Assembly (NCBI GenBank): GCA_020200195.1 | Contig: JAIVJE010000338.1 | Location: 1 to 8,342, forward strand | DNA: 8,342 bases | Direction of reading: 5' to 3' | DNA from: Acidobacteriota bacterium | GTDB lineage: Bacteria; Acidobacteriota; Vicinamibacteria; Vicinamibacterales; 2-12-FULL-66-21 | Shown here: positions 1 through 4,963 of the stretch, piece by piece | Numbering within the stretch: the first letter of the stretch is position 1 | Layout: the number at the start of each line of letters is the position of its first letter | Translations under genes and position numbers: made by a program | The notes under the pieces: generated by a model | The model's input: only the letters and a program-made list of their open reading frames with translations | What the model was told of the DNA's origin: nothing | Databases searched by the model: none

Positions 1-471
1 GGCCGCCGCGCGCAGGCGGCCGCCGACACCCTTCGGCTTCGCCTTCTGCGCCTTCTCCTTCTTCTCGGTTTCCGCGTTGGGGTTGTACTCGCTGCCGACG
101 AGCTCGATCTGCGCAATCTCGGCGCTGTCGCCCCGCCGGAACCCAAGCCGCAGAATCCGCGTGTACCCGCCCGGCCGCGCTTCGAAGCGGGGCGCTATCG
201 AGTCGAAGAGCTTGCTGACGATTTCTCGATCCTGAATGTCGCGAAGGACGAGGCGCCGCGCGTGGAGCGACTTGCCGTTTTCCGCGCCGTTCGCCAGTCC
301 GCGTTTCGCGATCGTGATGATCCGCTCCACGAACGGCCGCAGCTCCTTCGCCTTGGGCATCGTCGTCTCGATGCGCTCGTGGCGCAGCAGCGCTTCTGCC
401 TGATTGCGCAGCATCGAGAGGCGGTGCTCGGTGACGCGGCCCAGTTTTCTCTGACCAATTCGGTGACGCAT
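1..471 (-). CDS. rplQ: 50S ribosomal protein L17 (C-terminus runs off the window)
   Basis: Large-subunit ribosomal protein that sits near the peptide exit tunnel. The visible 157 residues begin MRHRIGQRKLGRVTEHR, the highly conserved L17 start, and continue through the family core (RLSMLRNQAEALLRHERIET, then KELRPFVERIITIAKRG, then GGYTRILRLGFRRGDSA, with VGSEYNP near residue 130). No stop is reached before base 1. The core normally ends at about 116-127 residues, so a Lys/Glu/Ala-rich tail (NAETEKKEKAQKAKPK and onward) of at least 25 residues is present. ATG at 469-471 is preceded by AGGGA (481-485) with 9 nt spacing. It is the last gene of the alpha operon in most bacteria, following rpoA here across an 85-bp repeat-filled gap. 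Identification is certain; only the true C-terminus is unknown. Confidence 0.96.
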   Translation of the reverse strand, partial: MRHRIGQRKLGRVTEHRLSMLRNQAEALLRHERIETTMPKAKELRPFVERIITIAKRGLANGAENGKSLHARRLVLRDIQDREIVSKLFDSIAPRFEARPGGYTRILRLGFRRGDSAEIAQIELVGSEYNPNAETEKKEKAQKAKPKGVGGRLRAAA

Positions 472-490
472 CGTGTCCGATCCCTAGTTA

Positions 491-559
491 ATTGGGCGTT
501 GGGCTTTGGGCATTGGGCTTTGGGGGCTTAGGTCGCCGTTGCCTTAAGCCCAAAGCCTA
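491..559. repeat. TTGGGCN heptamer array with inverted copies between rpoA and rplQ
   Basis: On the plus strand TTGGGCG, TTGGGCT, TTGGGCA, TTGGGCT and TTGGGGG run from 492 to 526 with exact 7-nt period. Two inverted copies, AAGCCCA and AAGCCTA, lie at 546-559, and the last one contains the rpoA stop codon. The two sides pair: 516-524 is perfectly complementary to 549-557, with further imperfect pairing inside and a loop of about 9 nt. No U-run follows on the transcript, which fits read-through into rplQ. Confidence 0.85.
494..526 (+). other. Canonical G-quadruplex motif on the template strand upstream of rplQ
   Basis: Five G tracts at 494-496, 501-503, 508-510, 515-517 and 522-526 are separated by loops of exactly 4 nt. 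The G-rich strand is the plus strand, which is the template for these minus-strand genes, so the RNA is C-rich. A DNA quadruplex could slow RNA polymerase or replication. Folding is predicted from the pattern only. Confidence 0.6.
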
Positions 560-1540
560 TTCCTGCGACTGCGCCGCCGGCTGATCGAGCCGCATGCCGA
601 GGCTCAACCCCATGCCGGACAGGATTTCCTTGATCTCGTTGAGCGACTTGCGGCCGAAGTTCTTCGTCTTCAGCATCTCCCCCTCGGTCTTCTGCACAAG
701 CTCGCGGATCGTCCGAATATTCGCGTTCTTGAGGCAGTTGTACGAGCGGACCGACAATTCGAGCTCCTCGACACTCTTGTCGAGGTTCTCGTTGAGCGCC
801 GCTCGAGGCTGATCGGCTGACGCGTCGAGCTGCAGGTCGCCGACCTCTTCGAGATTGATGAAGATGTTCAGGTGATCGCGAATGAGCTTCGCCGACAGGG
901 AGACGGCATCACGTGGCGTGACCGACCCGTTGGTCCAGACGTCGACGGTGAGCTTGTCGTAGTCAGTGGTCTGGCCGAGCCTGGCGGCCTCGACGAGGTA
1001 GTTCACCTTCTTGACCGGCGAGTGCACCGAATCGATCGGGATCCAGCCGATGGCCAGGTCCTCATCGAAGTTCTTGTCGGCCGCGACATAGCCGCGCCCG
1101 CGCTTGACGCGCATCTCCATGTGGAGCTTGCCGCCTTCCGCGACGGTGGCGATATGCGCGTCCGGCTCGAGGATTTCGACGTCCGCGTCGGTCTCGATGT
1201 CGCGGGCCCGTACCTCGCCCGCCTTCTCCACCCGCAGGTAGAGCGTCTTGGTCGTATCGACGTGCATCTTCAGCGGAATCTGCTTCAGGTTGAGAATGAT
1301 GTCGGTCGCGTCCTCGACGACGCCAGGAATCGGGGAGAACTCGTGGAGCACGCCGTCAATCTTGACCGCGGTGACCGCCGCCCCCTCGATCGACGACAGC
1401 AGCACGCGCCGCAGCGCGTTGCCGACCGTCGTGCCGAAACCGCGCTCGAAGGGCTGCGCGTAAAACCGGCCGAACCGGTCCGTGAGCGTTTCACGCTCGA
1501 ACTCGAGCCGCTTGGGCCGCTGAAAACCTTTCCAGAGCAT
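557..1540 (-). CDS. rpoA: DNA-directed RNA polymerase subunit alpha
   Basis: Alpha dimerises to nucleate assembly of core RNA polymerase; its C-terminal domain contacts UP elements and activators. From the chosen start the protein is 327 residues, beginning MLWKGFQRPKRLEFE, against about 329 in E. coli. The N-terminal dimerisation/assembly domain (about residues 1-230) shows GFGTTVGNALRRVLLSSIEG. After a linker rich in Asp/Ala comes the C-terminal helix-hairpin domain with LELSVRSYNCLKNANI, KTKNFGRKSLNEIKEIL and GLSLGMRL, which carries the conserved DNA-contacting Arg and Asn-Cys region. An in-frame ATG at 1558 directly abuts the rpsD TGA and would add MKGMIA. I prefer 1540 because AAAGGA (1550-1555) sits 9 nt before it and the resulting N-terminus matches the family. 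The TAG stop lies inside an AAGCCTA heptamer of the downstream repeat. Confidence 0.97.
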   Translation of the reverse strand: MLWKGFQRPKRLEFERETLTDRFGRFYAQPFERGFGTTVGNALRRVLLSSIEGAAVTAVKIDGVLHEFSPIPGVVEDATDIILNLKQIPLKMHVDTTKTLYLRVEKAGEVRARDIETDADVEILEPDAHIATVAEGGKLHMEMRVKRGRGYVAADKNFDEDLAIGWIPIDSVHSPVKKVNYLVEAARLGQTTDYDKLTVDVWTNGSVTPRDAVSLSAKLIRDHLNIFINLEEVGDLQLDASADQPRAALNENLDKSVEELELSVRSYNCLKNANIRTIRELVQKTEGEMLKTKNFGRKSLNEIKEILSGMGLSLGMRLDQPAAQSQE

Positions 1541-1549
1541 CGCTATCAT

Positions 1550-1555
1550 TCCTTT
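1550..1555 (-). promoter_or_regulatory. Ribosome binding site deciding the rpoA start
   Basis: AAAGGA on the minus strand lies 9 nt before the ATG at 1538-1540. It is inside the potential coding sequence of the longer form beginning at 1558, which itself has no good Shine-Dalgarno. The site therefore favours the shorter, 327-residue alpha subunit. It begins only 3 nt after the rpsD-adjacent ATG, so rpsD and rpoA translation are probably coupled. Confidence 0.7.
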
Positions 1556-1558
1556 CAT

Positions 1559-2170
1559 TCAGGCGTCCGCTCGCAGACGCCGCCAGACCTGCCATGTGTG
1601 CGTCGGGAGCGACGTGATCCGTCCGGTCATCTGGCCGGCGTCGAACGTCAGCCAGGCCGGAATGCCTCGGCCCTTGACCTCTTCCATCGCGTGCACGATT
1701 GCCGTGTTCTCCGCGCTCGTGCCCCGGACCGTAATCACGTCGCCGGCGCGCACGGAGTACGACGGCACGTCGACCTTCCGCCCGTTGATCAGGAAGTGGC
1801 CGTGGCGGACGAGCTGCCGGGCCTGTGCCCGCGAGGTGGACAGTCCGAGGCGATAGATGACGTTGTCGAAGCGGCGCTCGAGCAGCTGGAGCAGCGTCTC
1901 GCCGGTGATCCCGCGCTGCCGATCGGCCATCTCGAAATAGCGCCGGAACTGGTTTTCCAGCACGCCATAGATGCGCTTGACCTTTTGCTTCTCGCGCAGC
2001 TGCAGACCATAGCCTGCGAGCTTCGCTTTCCGCAGCTTGCCGTGCTGCCCCGGCGGCAGGTTGCGCTTCTCGATGGCGCACTTCTCCGTGTAGCAGCGCT
2101 CCCCCTTGAGGAAGAGCTTCATGCCTTCGCGCCGGCAGAGCCGGCAGACCGGACCGATGTAACGTGCCAT
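1559..2170 (-). CDS. rpsD: 30S ribosomal protein S4, zinc-binding (C+) form
   Basis: S4 nucleates 30S assembly by binding 16S rRNA and, in E. coli, represses the alpha operon. The protein has 203 residues, starting MARYIGPVCRLCRREGMK. Cys9, Cys12, Cys26 and Cys31 form the four-cysteine zinc site of C+ S4 proteins, which E. coli S4 lacks. The S4 RNA-binding domain covers about residues 93-155 (LLQLLERRFDNVIYRLGL, then SRAQARQLVRHGHFLINGRKVDVPSY). ATG 2168-2170 is preceded by AAGGA with 9 nt spacing. The gene follows rpsK after 18 bp, and its TGA touches an in-frame ATG of rpoA. The rpsM-rpsK-rpsD-rpoA-rplQ order is as in proteobacteria; in Bacillus rpsD lies elsewhere. Whether S4 autoregulates here is unknown, because the rpsM leader is repeat DNA rather than a recognisable S4 pseudoknot. 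Confidence 0.98.
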   Translation of the reverse strand: MARYIGPVCRLCRREGMKLFLKGERCYTEKCAIEKRNLPPGQHGKLRKAKLAGYGLQLREKQKVKRIYGVLENQFRRYFEMADRQRGITGETLLQLLERRFDNVIYRLGLSTSRAQARQLVRHGHFLINGRKVDVPSYSVRAGDVITVRGTSAENTAIVHAMEEVKGRGIPAWLTFDAGQMTGRITSLPTHTWQVWRRLRADA

Positions 2171-2188
2171 GCTCTTTAATCCTTGTCG

Positions 2189-2644
2189 CTATACCCGTCG
2201 CCTCTTCGGCGGCCGGCAGCCGTTGTGCGGAATCGGCGTCACGTCGCGGATCGACTTCACGTCGATCCCGATGGTCTGCAGAGCGCGGATCGCCGACTCA
2301 CGCCCGGCGCCGGGACCCTTGACACGCACTTCGACGCTGCGCATGCCGAACGCCTTGGCCGCGTTGCCCGCGGCGATGGCCGCCTGCGTCGCCGCGAACG
2401 GGGTCCCTTTGCGGGAGCCCTTGAAGCCAATGCCGCCGGCGCTCGACCACGCCACCACCGCCCCCTCGGGGTCGGTGATCGTGATGATCGTGTTGTTGAA
2501 GGAGGCCTGGATGTGCGCGAATCCGTGGTGCACGATGCGCTTCTCGCCCCGCTTCTTGAACGCCTTCTTCTTGAACGGCCGTCCGGCGGTCTTCTTTCCG
2601 CCTTCGGGCGGCGCCGACGCGTCAATCGTTTCAATCTTTGCCAT
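2189..2644 (-). CDS. rpsK: 30S ribosomal protein S11
   Basis: S11 forms part of the 30S platform near the mRNA exit. The 151 residues include the conserved block HIQASFNNTIITITDPEG (about 44-61), then WSSAGGIGFKGSRKGTPFAAQ-type sequence, KGPGAGRESAIRAL, and the C-terminal IRDVTPIPHNGCRPPKRRRV. The protein is about 20 residues longer than the usual 127-131 because of an N-terminal extension, MAKIETIDASAPPEGGKKT followed by a basic KKKAFKKRGEKR stretch. No later ATG or GTG could give a standard-length start. ATG 2642-2644 lies 27 bp after rpsM; the only Shine-Dalgarno-like sequence is a weak GGA about 11 nt upstream, so initiation may rely on coupling to rpsM. Identification is certain; the start is likely. 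Confidence 0.97.
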   Translation of the reverse strand: MAKIETIDASAPPEGGKKTAGRPFKKKAFKKRGEKRIVHHGFAHIQASFNNTIITITDPEGAVVAWSSAGGIGFKGSRKGTPFAATQAAIAAGNAAKAFGMRSVEVRVKGPGAGRESAIRALQTIGIDVKSIRDVTPIPHNGCRPPKRRRV

Positions 2645-2671
2645 AAGAAATAAGTTCCAGCTTCCGGCTGA

Positions 2672-3046
2672 TTAGATCGTCTTCTTCTTGGCCACGGCAC
2701 CCTTGCGCGGGCCTTTGCGGGTGCGGGCGTTCGTCTTCGTCCGCTGGCCGCGTACCGGCAGGTTCCGCCGGTGCCGCATGCCGCGCCAGCTCCCGATTTC
2801 CATCAGCCGCTTGATGTTCATCGAGATCTCCTTGCGGAGATCGCCTTCGACGCGTCCCTGTTCCTCGATCACCCGGCTGATTTTCCGGACATCGTCTTCG
2901 GACAGGTCCTTGACGCGCACGTCGCCGCTCACGCCGGCGGCCGTCAGGATGTCAGTCGAGCGCTTGCGGCCGATGCCATAGATATAGGTCAGCCCAATCT
3001 CGACCCGCTTCGTTCGCGGAAGATCTACACCAGATATGCGAGCCAT
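2672..3046 (-). CDS. rpsM: 30S ribosomal protein S13
   Basis: S13 sits in the head of the 30S subunit and contacts P-site tRNA and the B1 inter-subunit bridge. It has 124 residues, close to the family norm, starting MARISGVDLPRTKRVEIGLTY. The helix-two-turn-helix region includes IYGIGRKRSTDIL. The C-terminal block SWRGMRHRRNLPVRGQRTKTNARTRKGPRK and a lysine-rich tail are canonical. ATG 3044-3046 has GAGGA (3056-3060) at 9 nt spacing. In E. coli the region just upstream of rpsM is the S4 translational repression site. Here that 109-bp leader is filled with two heptamer repeat arrays, so any control must use different RNA structure. Confidence 0.98.
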   Translation of the reverse strand: MARISGVDLPRTKRVEIGLTYIYGIGRKRSTDILTAAGVSGDVRVKDLSEDDVRKISRVIEEQGRVEGDLRKEISMNIKRLMEIGSWRGMRHRRNLPVRGQRTKTNARTRKGPRKGAVAKKKTI

Positions 3047-3055
3047 GCTGCTTAG

Positions 3056-3060
3056 TCCTC
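3056..3060 (-). promoter_or_regulatory. Ribosome binding site of rpsM
   Basis: GAGGA on the minus strand is 9 nt before the rpsM ATG. It is noteworthy because the mRNA just upstream (3071-3091) carries three CTCCTG heptamers whose TCCT can pair with the AGGA of this site. Sequestration is possible but only inferred. Confidence 0.7.
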
Positions 3061-3070
3061 GTCAGAAATA

Positions 3071-3091
3071 CAGGAGGCAGGAGTCAGGAGT
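3071..3091. repeat. Three tandem CAGGAGN heptamers in the rpsM leader
   Basis: On the plus strand CAGGAGG, CAGGAGT and CAGGAGT follow each other with exact 7-nt period. In the mRNA this reads as three CTCCTG units, close to the anti-Shine-Dalgarno CCTCC of 16S rRNA. They lie between the G-rich heptamer array and the rpsM ribosome binding site. Confidence 0.85.
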
Positions 3092-3100
3092 TTGTTGCCG

Positions 3101-3155
3101 TCCCTGTTCCCTTACCCTTGTCCCTTGTCCGTTGTCCCTTTCCCTTTTCCCTTTG
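3101..3155. repeat. Degenerate TCCCTTG heptamer array between rpmJ and rpsM
   Basis: The plus strand is almost pure pyrimidine and reads as TCCCTGT, TCCCTT, ACCCTTG, TCCCTTG, TCCGTTG, TCCCTTT, then two slightly shorter TCCCTTT-like units. The period is mostly 7 nt with occasional slips to 6. The array starts one base after the rpmJ stop codon in transcription direction. The mRNA strand is correspondingly purine-rich, with seven GGG tracts. Confidence 0.85.
3102..3124 (-). other. Canonical G-quadruplex motif in the rpsM leader mRNA
   Basis: On the minus (mRNA) strand four GGG tracts at 3122-3124, 3115-3117, 3109-3111 and 3102-3104 are separated by loops of 4, 3 and 4 nt. This satisfies the usual G3-N1-7 four-tract rule. 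Three further GGG tracts lie just 5' (3136-3138, 3142-3144, 3149-3151), so several alternative quadruplexes are possible. Folding is a prediction. Confidence 0.6.
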
Positions 3156-3269
3156 CTATCCCTGTCTCTGTTTATGCTTCTGATTCGAGCAGATCACCCG
3201 CACCACGCCGCGGCGGCGGACAATCTTGCACTTGTCGCAAATCTTCTTCACCGACGCCCTGACTTTCAT
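3156..3269 (-). CDS. rpmJ: 50S ribosomal protein L36, zinc-ribbon (C+) form
   Basis: L36 is the smallest large-subunit protein and stabilises 23S rRNA near the GTPase-associated region. The 37-residue product reads MKVRASVKKICDKCKIVRRR, continues to VVRVICSNQKHKQRQG, and ends in TAG. Cys11, Cys14, Cys27 and His32 form the classic C-x2-C-x12-C-x4-H zinc ribbon, so this is the zinc-containing form. The ATG at 3267-3269 is only 2 bp after the infA stop. A GAGG Shine-Dalgarno (3275-3278) lies at the end of infA at 5 nt spacing. Length and ending match the family exactly, so the repeat array just downstream has not altered the gene. Confidence 0.97.
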   Translation of the reverse strand: MKVRASVKKICDKCKIVRRRGVVRVICSNQKHKQRQG

Positions 3270-3271
3270 CG

Positions 3272-3499
3272 CTACCTCACCACACCCACAATCCGGCCGC
3301 GCGTCAGATCGCGCGGCGACAACTCGAGGCGAACCCTGTCACCGACGAGGACGCGGACGAAATTCCGTCCTGCTCCCCCCGGCGCATGCGCGACGACTTG
3401 GCGCTGCTCCGCGGTCGCCACACGGTAGAGCCCGTGCGGCAGCGCGGCGAGCACCGTCCCTTCGATGCTGATCGGCGCCCGCTCGCCGCGATCCGTCAT
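3272..3499 (-). CDS. infA: Translation initiation factor IF-1 (divergent)
   Basis: IF-1 is a single S1-like OB-fold protein that binds the 30S A site during initiation. The 75 residues include IEGTVLAALPHGLYRV, VGDRVRLELSPRDLTRGRIVG and the central GRNFVRV, all alignable to IF-1 (about 72 residues). Several usually well-conserved positions differ. The N-terminus is MTDRGERAPISIEG rather than MAKEE-like, the loop after VVAH reads APGGAG where most IF-1 have ISGKMR, and the end is VVR. The gene lies between map and rpmJ, its normal place in many phyla. ATG 3497-3499 is 15 bp after map with AGGG 5 nt upstream. The order and overall alignment make the assignment secure; whether it is the only IF-1 in the genome cannot be seen. 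Confidence 0.92.
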   Translation of the reverse strand: MTDRGERAPISIEGTVLAALPHGLYRVATAEQRQVVAHAPGGAGRNFVRVLVGDRVRLELSPRDLTRGRIVGVVR

Positions 3500-3514
3500 G
3501 CGTGCCCTGTCCGG

Positions 3515-4288
3515 TCAGACCCGGACGCCGCCGCCGACGGCGCTGCGCTGCGTCAGCACCAGTGCCCCGTCTTTCGTCACGGCGACGGTGTGCTCGAAGT
3601 GTGCCGACAAGCTGCCGTCGCGTGTGACCGCCGTCCAACCATCCCCCAGGACCTTTACCGCCGGCCGTCCAAGGTTCACCATCGGCTCGATGGCGAGCAC
3701 CATGCCCTCGGCAAGCCGCGGGCCGCGCCCAGGCTCGCCGTAGTTCGCAATCTGCGGCTCTTCGTGCAGCGACGCCCCGATCCCGTGGCCCACGAATTCG
3801 CGGACGACCGAAAAGCCTCCAGCTTCCACGTGCGCCTGGATCGCGTGGCCGATGTCCGACACCCGGCCGCCGGGCCGGACCTGCCCGATGCCGTGGTCGA
3901 GTGATTCGCGCGTCACGCGCAGCAGTGCGGCTGCCTCGTCGGAAATACGGCCGACGGGCACCGTAACGGCCGAATCACCAAAGAACCCATTCAGCTTCAC
4001 GCCCATGTCGAGCGAGATGATGTCGCCTTCGACCAGCGCGCGTGACGACGGAATGCCGTGCACCACCTGTTCGTTGACCGAGGCGCACAGCGTCGCCGGA
4101 TAGCCGCGATACCCCTTGAACGCCGGCTCTGCTCCCGCCGCGCGCACGAGCCGCTCCGCCGCCGCGTCCAGCTCCGCCGTCGTCACGCCCGGCGCGACGA
4201 GCACCGCAAGCTCGGCGAGGACGTCCGCCACGAGCACGTTCGCCACGCGCATCCGTTCGACCTCCGCGGGCGACTTGCAGACGATCAC
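3515..4288 (-). CDS. map: Type I methionine aminopeptidase
   Basis: The enzyme removes the initiator methionine from nascent proteins with small second residues, using two divalent metal ions. The 257-residue length is standard for the short bacterial type I form. Expected metal ligands are visible: Asp94 (SLDMG), Asp105 (FFGDSA), His168 (GHGIG), Glu201 (AIEP) and Glu232 (AHFEHT). The substrate-site His77 (VVHGIP) and His175 are also present. The N-terminus IVCKSPAEVERMR matches family members, supporting the GTG start at 4286-4288. This GTG overlaps the adk stop by 4 bp (GTGA) and no Shine-Dalgarno is obvious, so translation is probably coupled to adk. The gene sits in the secY-adk-map-infA block. 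Confidence 0.96.
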   Translation of the reverse strand: MIVCKSPAEVERMRVANVLVADVLAELAVLVAPGVTTAELDAAAERLVRAAGAEPAFKGYRGYPATLCASVNEQVVHGIPSSRALVEGDIISLDMGVKLNGFFGDSAVTVPVGRISDEAAALLRVTRESLDHGIGQVRPGGRVSDIGHAIQAHVEAGGFSVVREFVGHGIGASLHEEPQIANYGEPGRGPRLAEGMVLAIEPMVNLGRPAVKVLGDGWTAVTRDGSLSAHFEHTVAVTKDGALVLTQRSAVGGGVRV

Positions 4289-4962
4289 TGCGCCGCCCCG
4301 GCGGCCGAGGTCGCCGCCGTGATCGCGGCATCCACCTGCGCGGTCACGATGTCGGGCCGCTGGTTACCGTCGATCGCCCGGAACGTACCGCGCGTCGAAT
4401 AGAAGTTCACCAGCGGGTCGGTCTGCCGCAGATAGATCTTCAAGCGCTCACGCACGATGTCGATGCTGTCGTCCACGCGCGCGATCAGGGCGCCGCCGCA
4501 CTTGCCGCAGACGTTCCAGTCGACCGCGGCAGTGGCGCCACACTTGCTGCAGATGCGCCGCGTGGCCAGACGGCGCACCAAGATGTCTTCCGGGACGACC
4601 ATCGCCAGGACGATCAGGGGACCACGGCCGTTCACCATCTCGTCGAGCGCGGCGGCCTGTGCCACGGTTCTCGGGAAGCCGTCGAGCACGAACCCGACCC
4701 GCGCGTCTTCGCGGTTGAGGCGGTCCCGGACGATCCCGATCATCACATCGTCCGAGATGAGATTGCCGGCTTCCATGGTCGCCTTCGCCGCGAGCCCCAT
4801 CTCCGTGCCGGCCTGGACGGCCTCACGCAGAATGTCTCCCGTCGAGATCTTCGGCAGTCCGCGCGTGCGGGCGAGCCGCTCGGCCTGTGTGCCCTTTCCC
4901 GCGCCGGGGGGGCCCAGCATGATCACGTTCAGCGCCGGACGGGCGCCGTTCACAGTACTCAC
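4285..4962 (-). CDS. adk: Adenylate kinase with short zinc-finger LID
   Basis: Adenylate kinase interconverts ATP plus AMP and two ADP in the cytosol. The protein is 225 residues from the first GTG. The P-loop GPPGAGKGT is at 17-25, the AMP-site KISTGDILREAV at 38-49 and LDGFPRT at 93-99. The LID domain holds Cys138, Cys141, Cys152 and Cys155, a four-cysteine zinc site with 10 residues between pairs rather than the usual roughly 16. DDSIDIVRERLKIYLRQTDPLVNFY follows and is typical. Two GTG starts compete. 4962 comes 1 bp after the secY stop; 4953, three codons later, has GGTGA (4959-4963) 5 nt upstream and may be the real start (222 residues). The gene overlaps map by 4 bp. Confidence 0.95.
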   Translation of the reverse strand: MSTVNGARPALNVIMLGPPGAGKGTQAERLARTRGLPKISTGDILREAVQAGTEMGLAAKATMEAGNLISDDVMIGIVRDRLNREDARVGFVLDGFPRTVAQAAALDEMVNGRGPLIVLAMVVPEDILVRRLATRRICSKCGATAAVDWNVCGKCGGALIARVDDSIDIVRERLKIYLRQTDPLVNFYSTRGTFRAIDGNQRPDIVTAQVDAAITAATSAAGAAQ

Positions 4963-4963
4963 C
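4959..4963 (-). promoter_or_regulatory. Candidate ribosome binding site for the internal adk GTG start
   Basis: GGTGA on the minus strand, within AGGGTGAG and overlapping the end of secY, is 5 nt before GTG 4951-4953. It favours the start three codons downstream of the GTG at 4962. The choice changes only three residues. Confidence 0.45.

Noticed and set aside
195..458. A minus-strand open frame overlapping rplQ
   Set aside because: It is an out-of-frame reading of the rplQ coding region; the real L17 frame starts at 471 and is open to the window edge.
472..500. Internal promoter upstream of rplQ
   Set aside because: AT-rich TTAATTAACTA on the minus strand loosely resembles a -10 box, but no convincing -35 at proper spacing was seen.
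516..557. Intrinsic terminator between rpoA and rplQ
   Set aside because: The hairpin is bulged and the transcript continues with C-rich repeat rather than a U-run; rplQ is expected to be co-transcribed.
1541..1558. Longer rpoA beginning at the ATG touching the rpsD stop
   Set aside because: No Shine-Dalgarno, six extra residues unlike the family, and AAAGGA correctly spaced for the ATG at 1540. It is not impossible.
872..2179. A 435-codon open frame on the plus strand opposite rpoA and rpsD
   Set aside because: It is antisense to two certain genes, spans their junction, has Arg/Asp/Leu/Val-heavy composition typical of GC-rich shadow frames, and shows no recognisable domain.
3036..3428. A plus-strand open frame covering the rpmJ-rpsM repeat region and infA
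   Set aside because: Its Leu/Pro/Ser-rich part is just the translated TCCCTTG heptamers; the opposite strand encodes L36 and IF-1.
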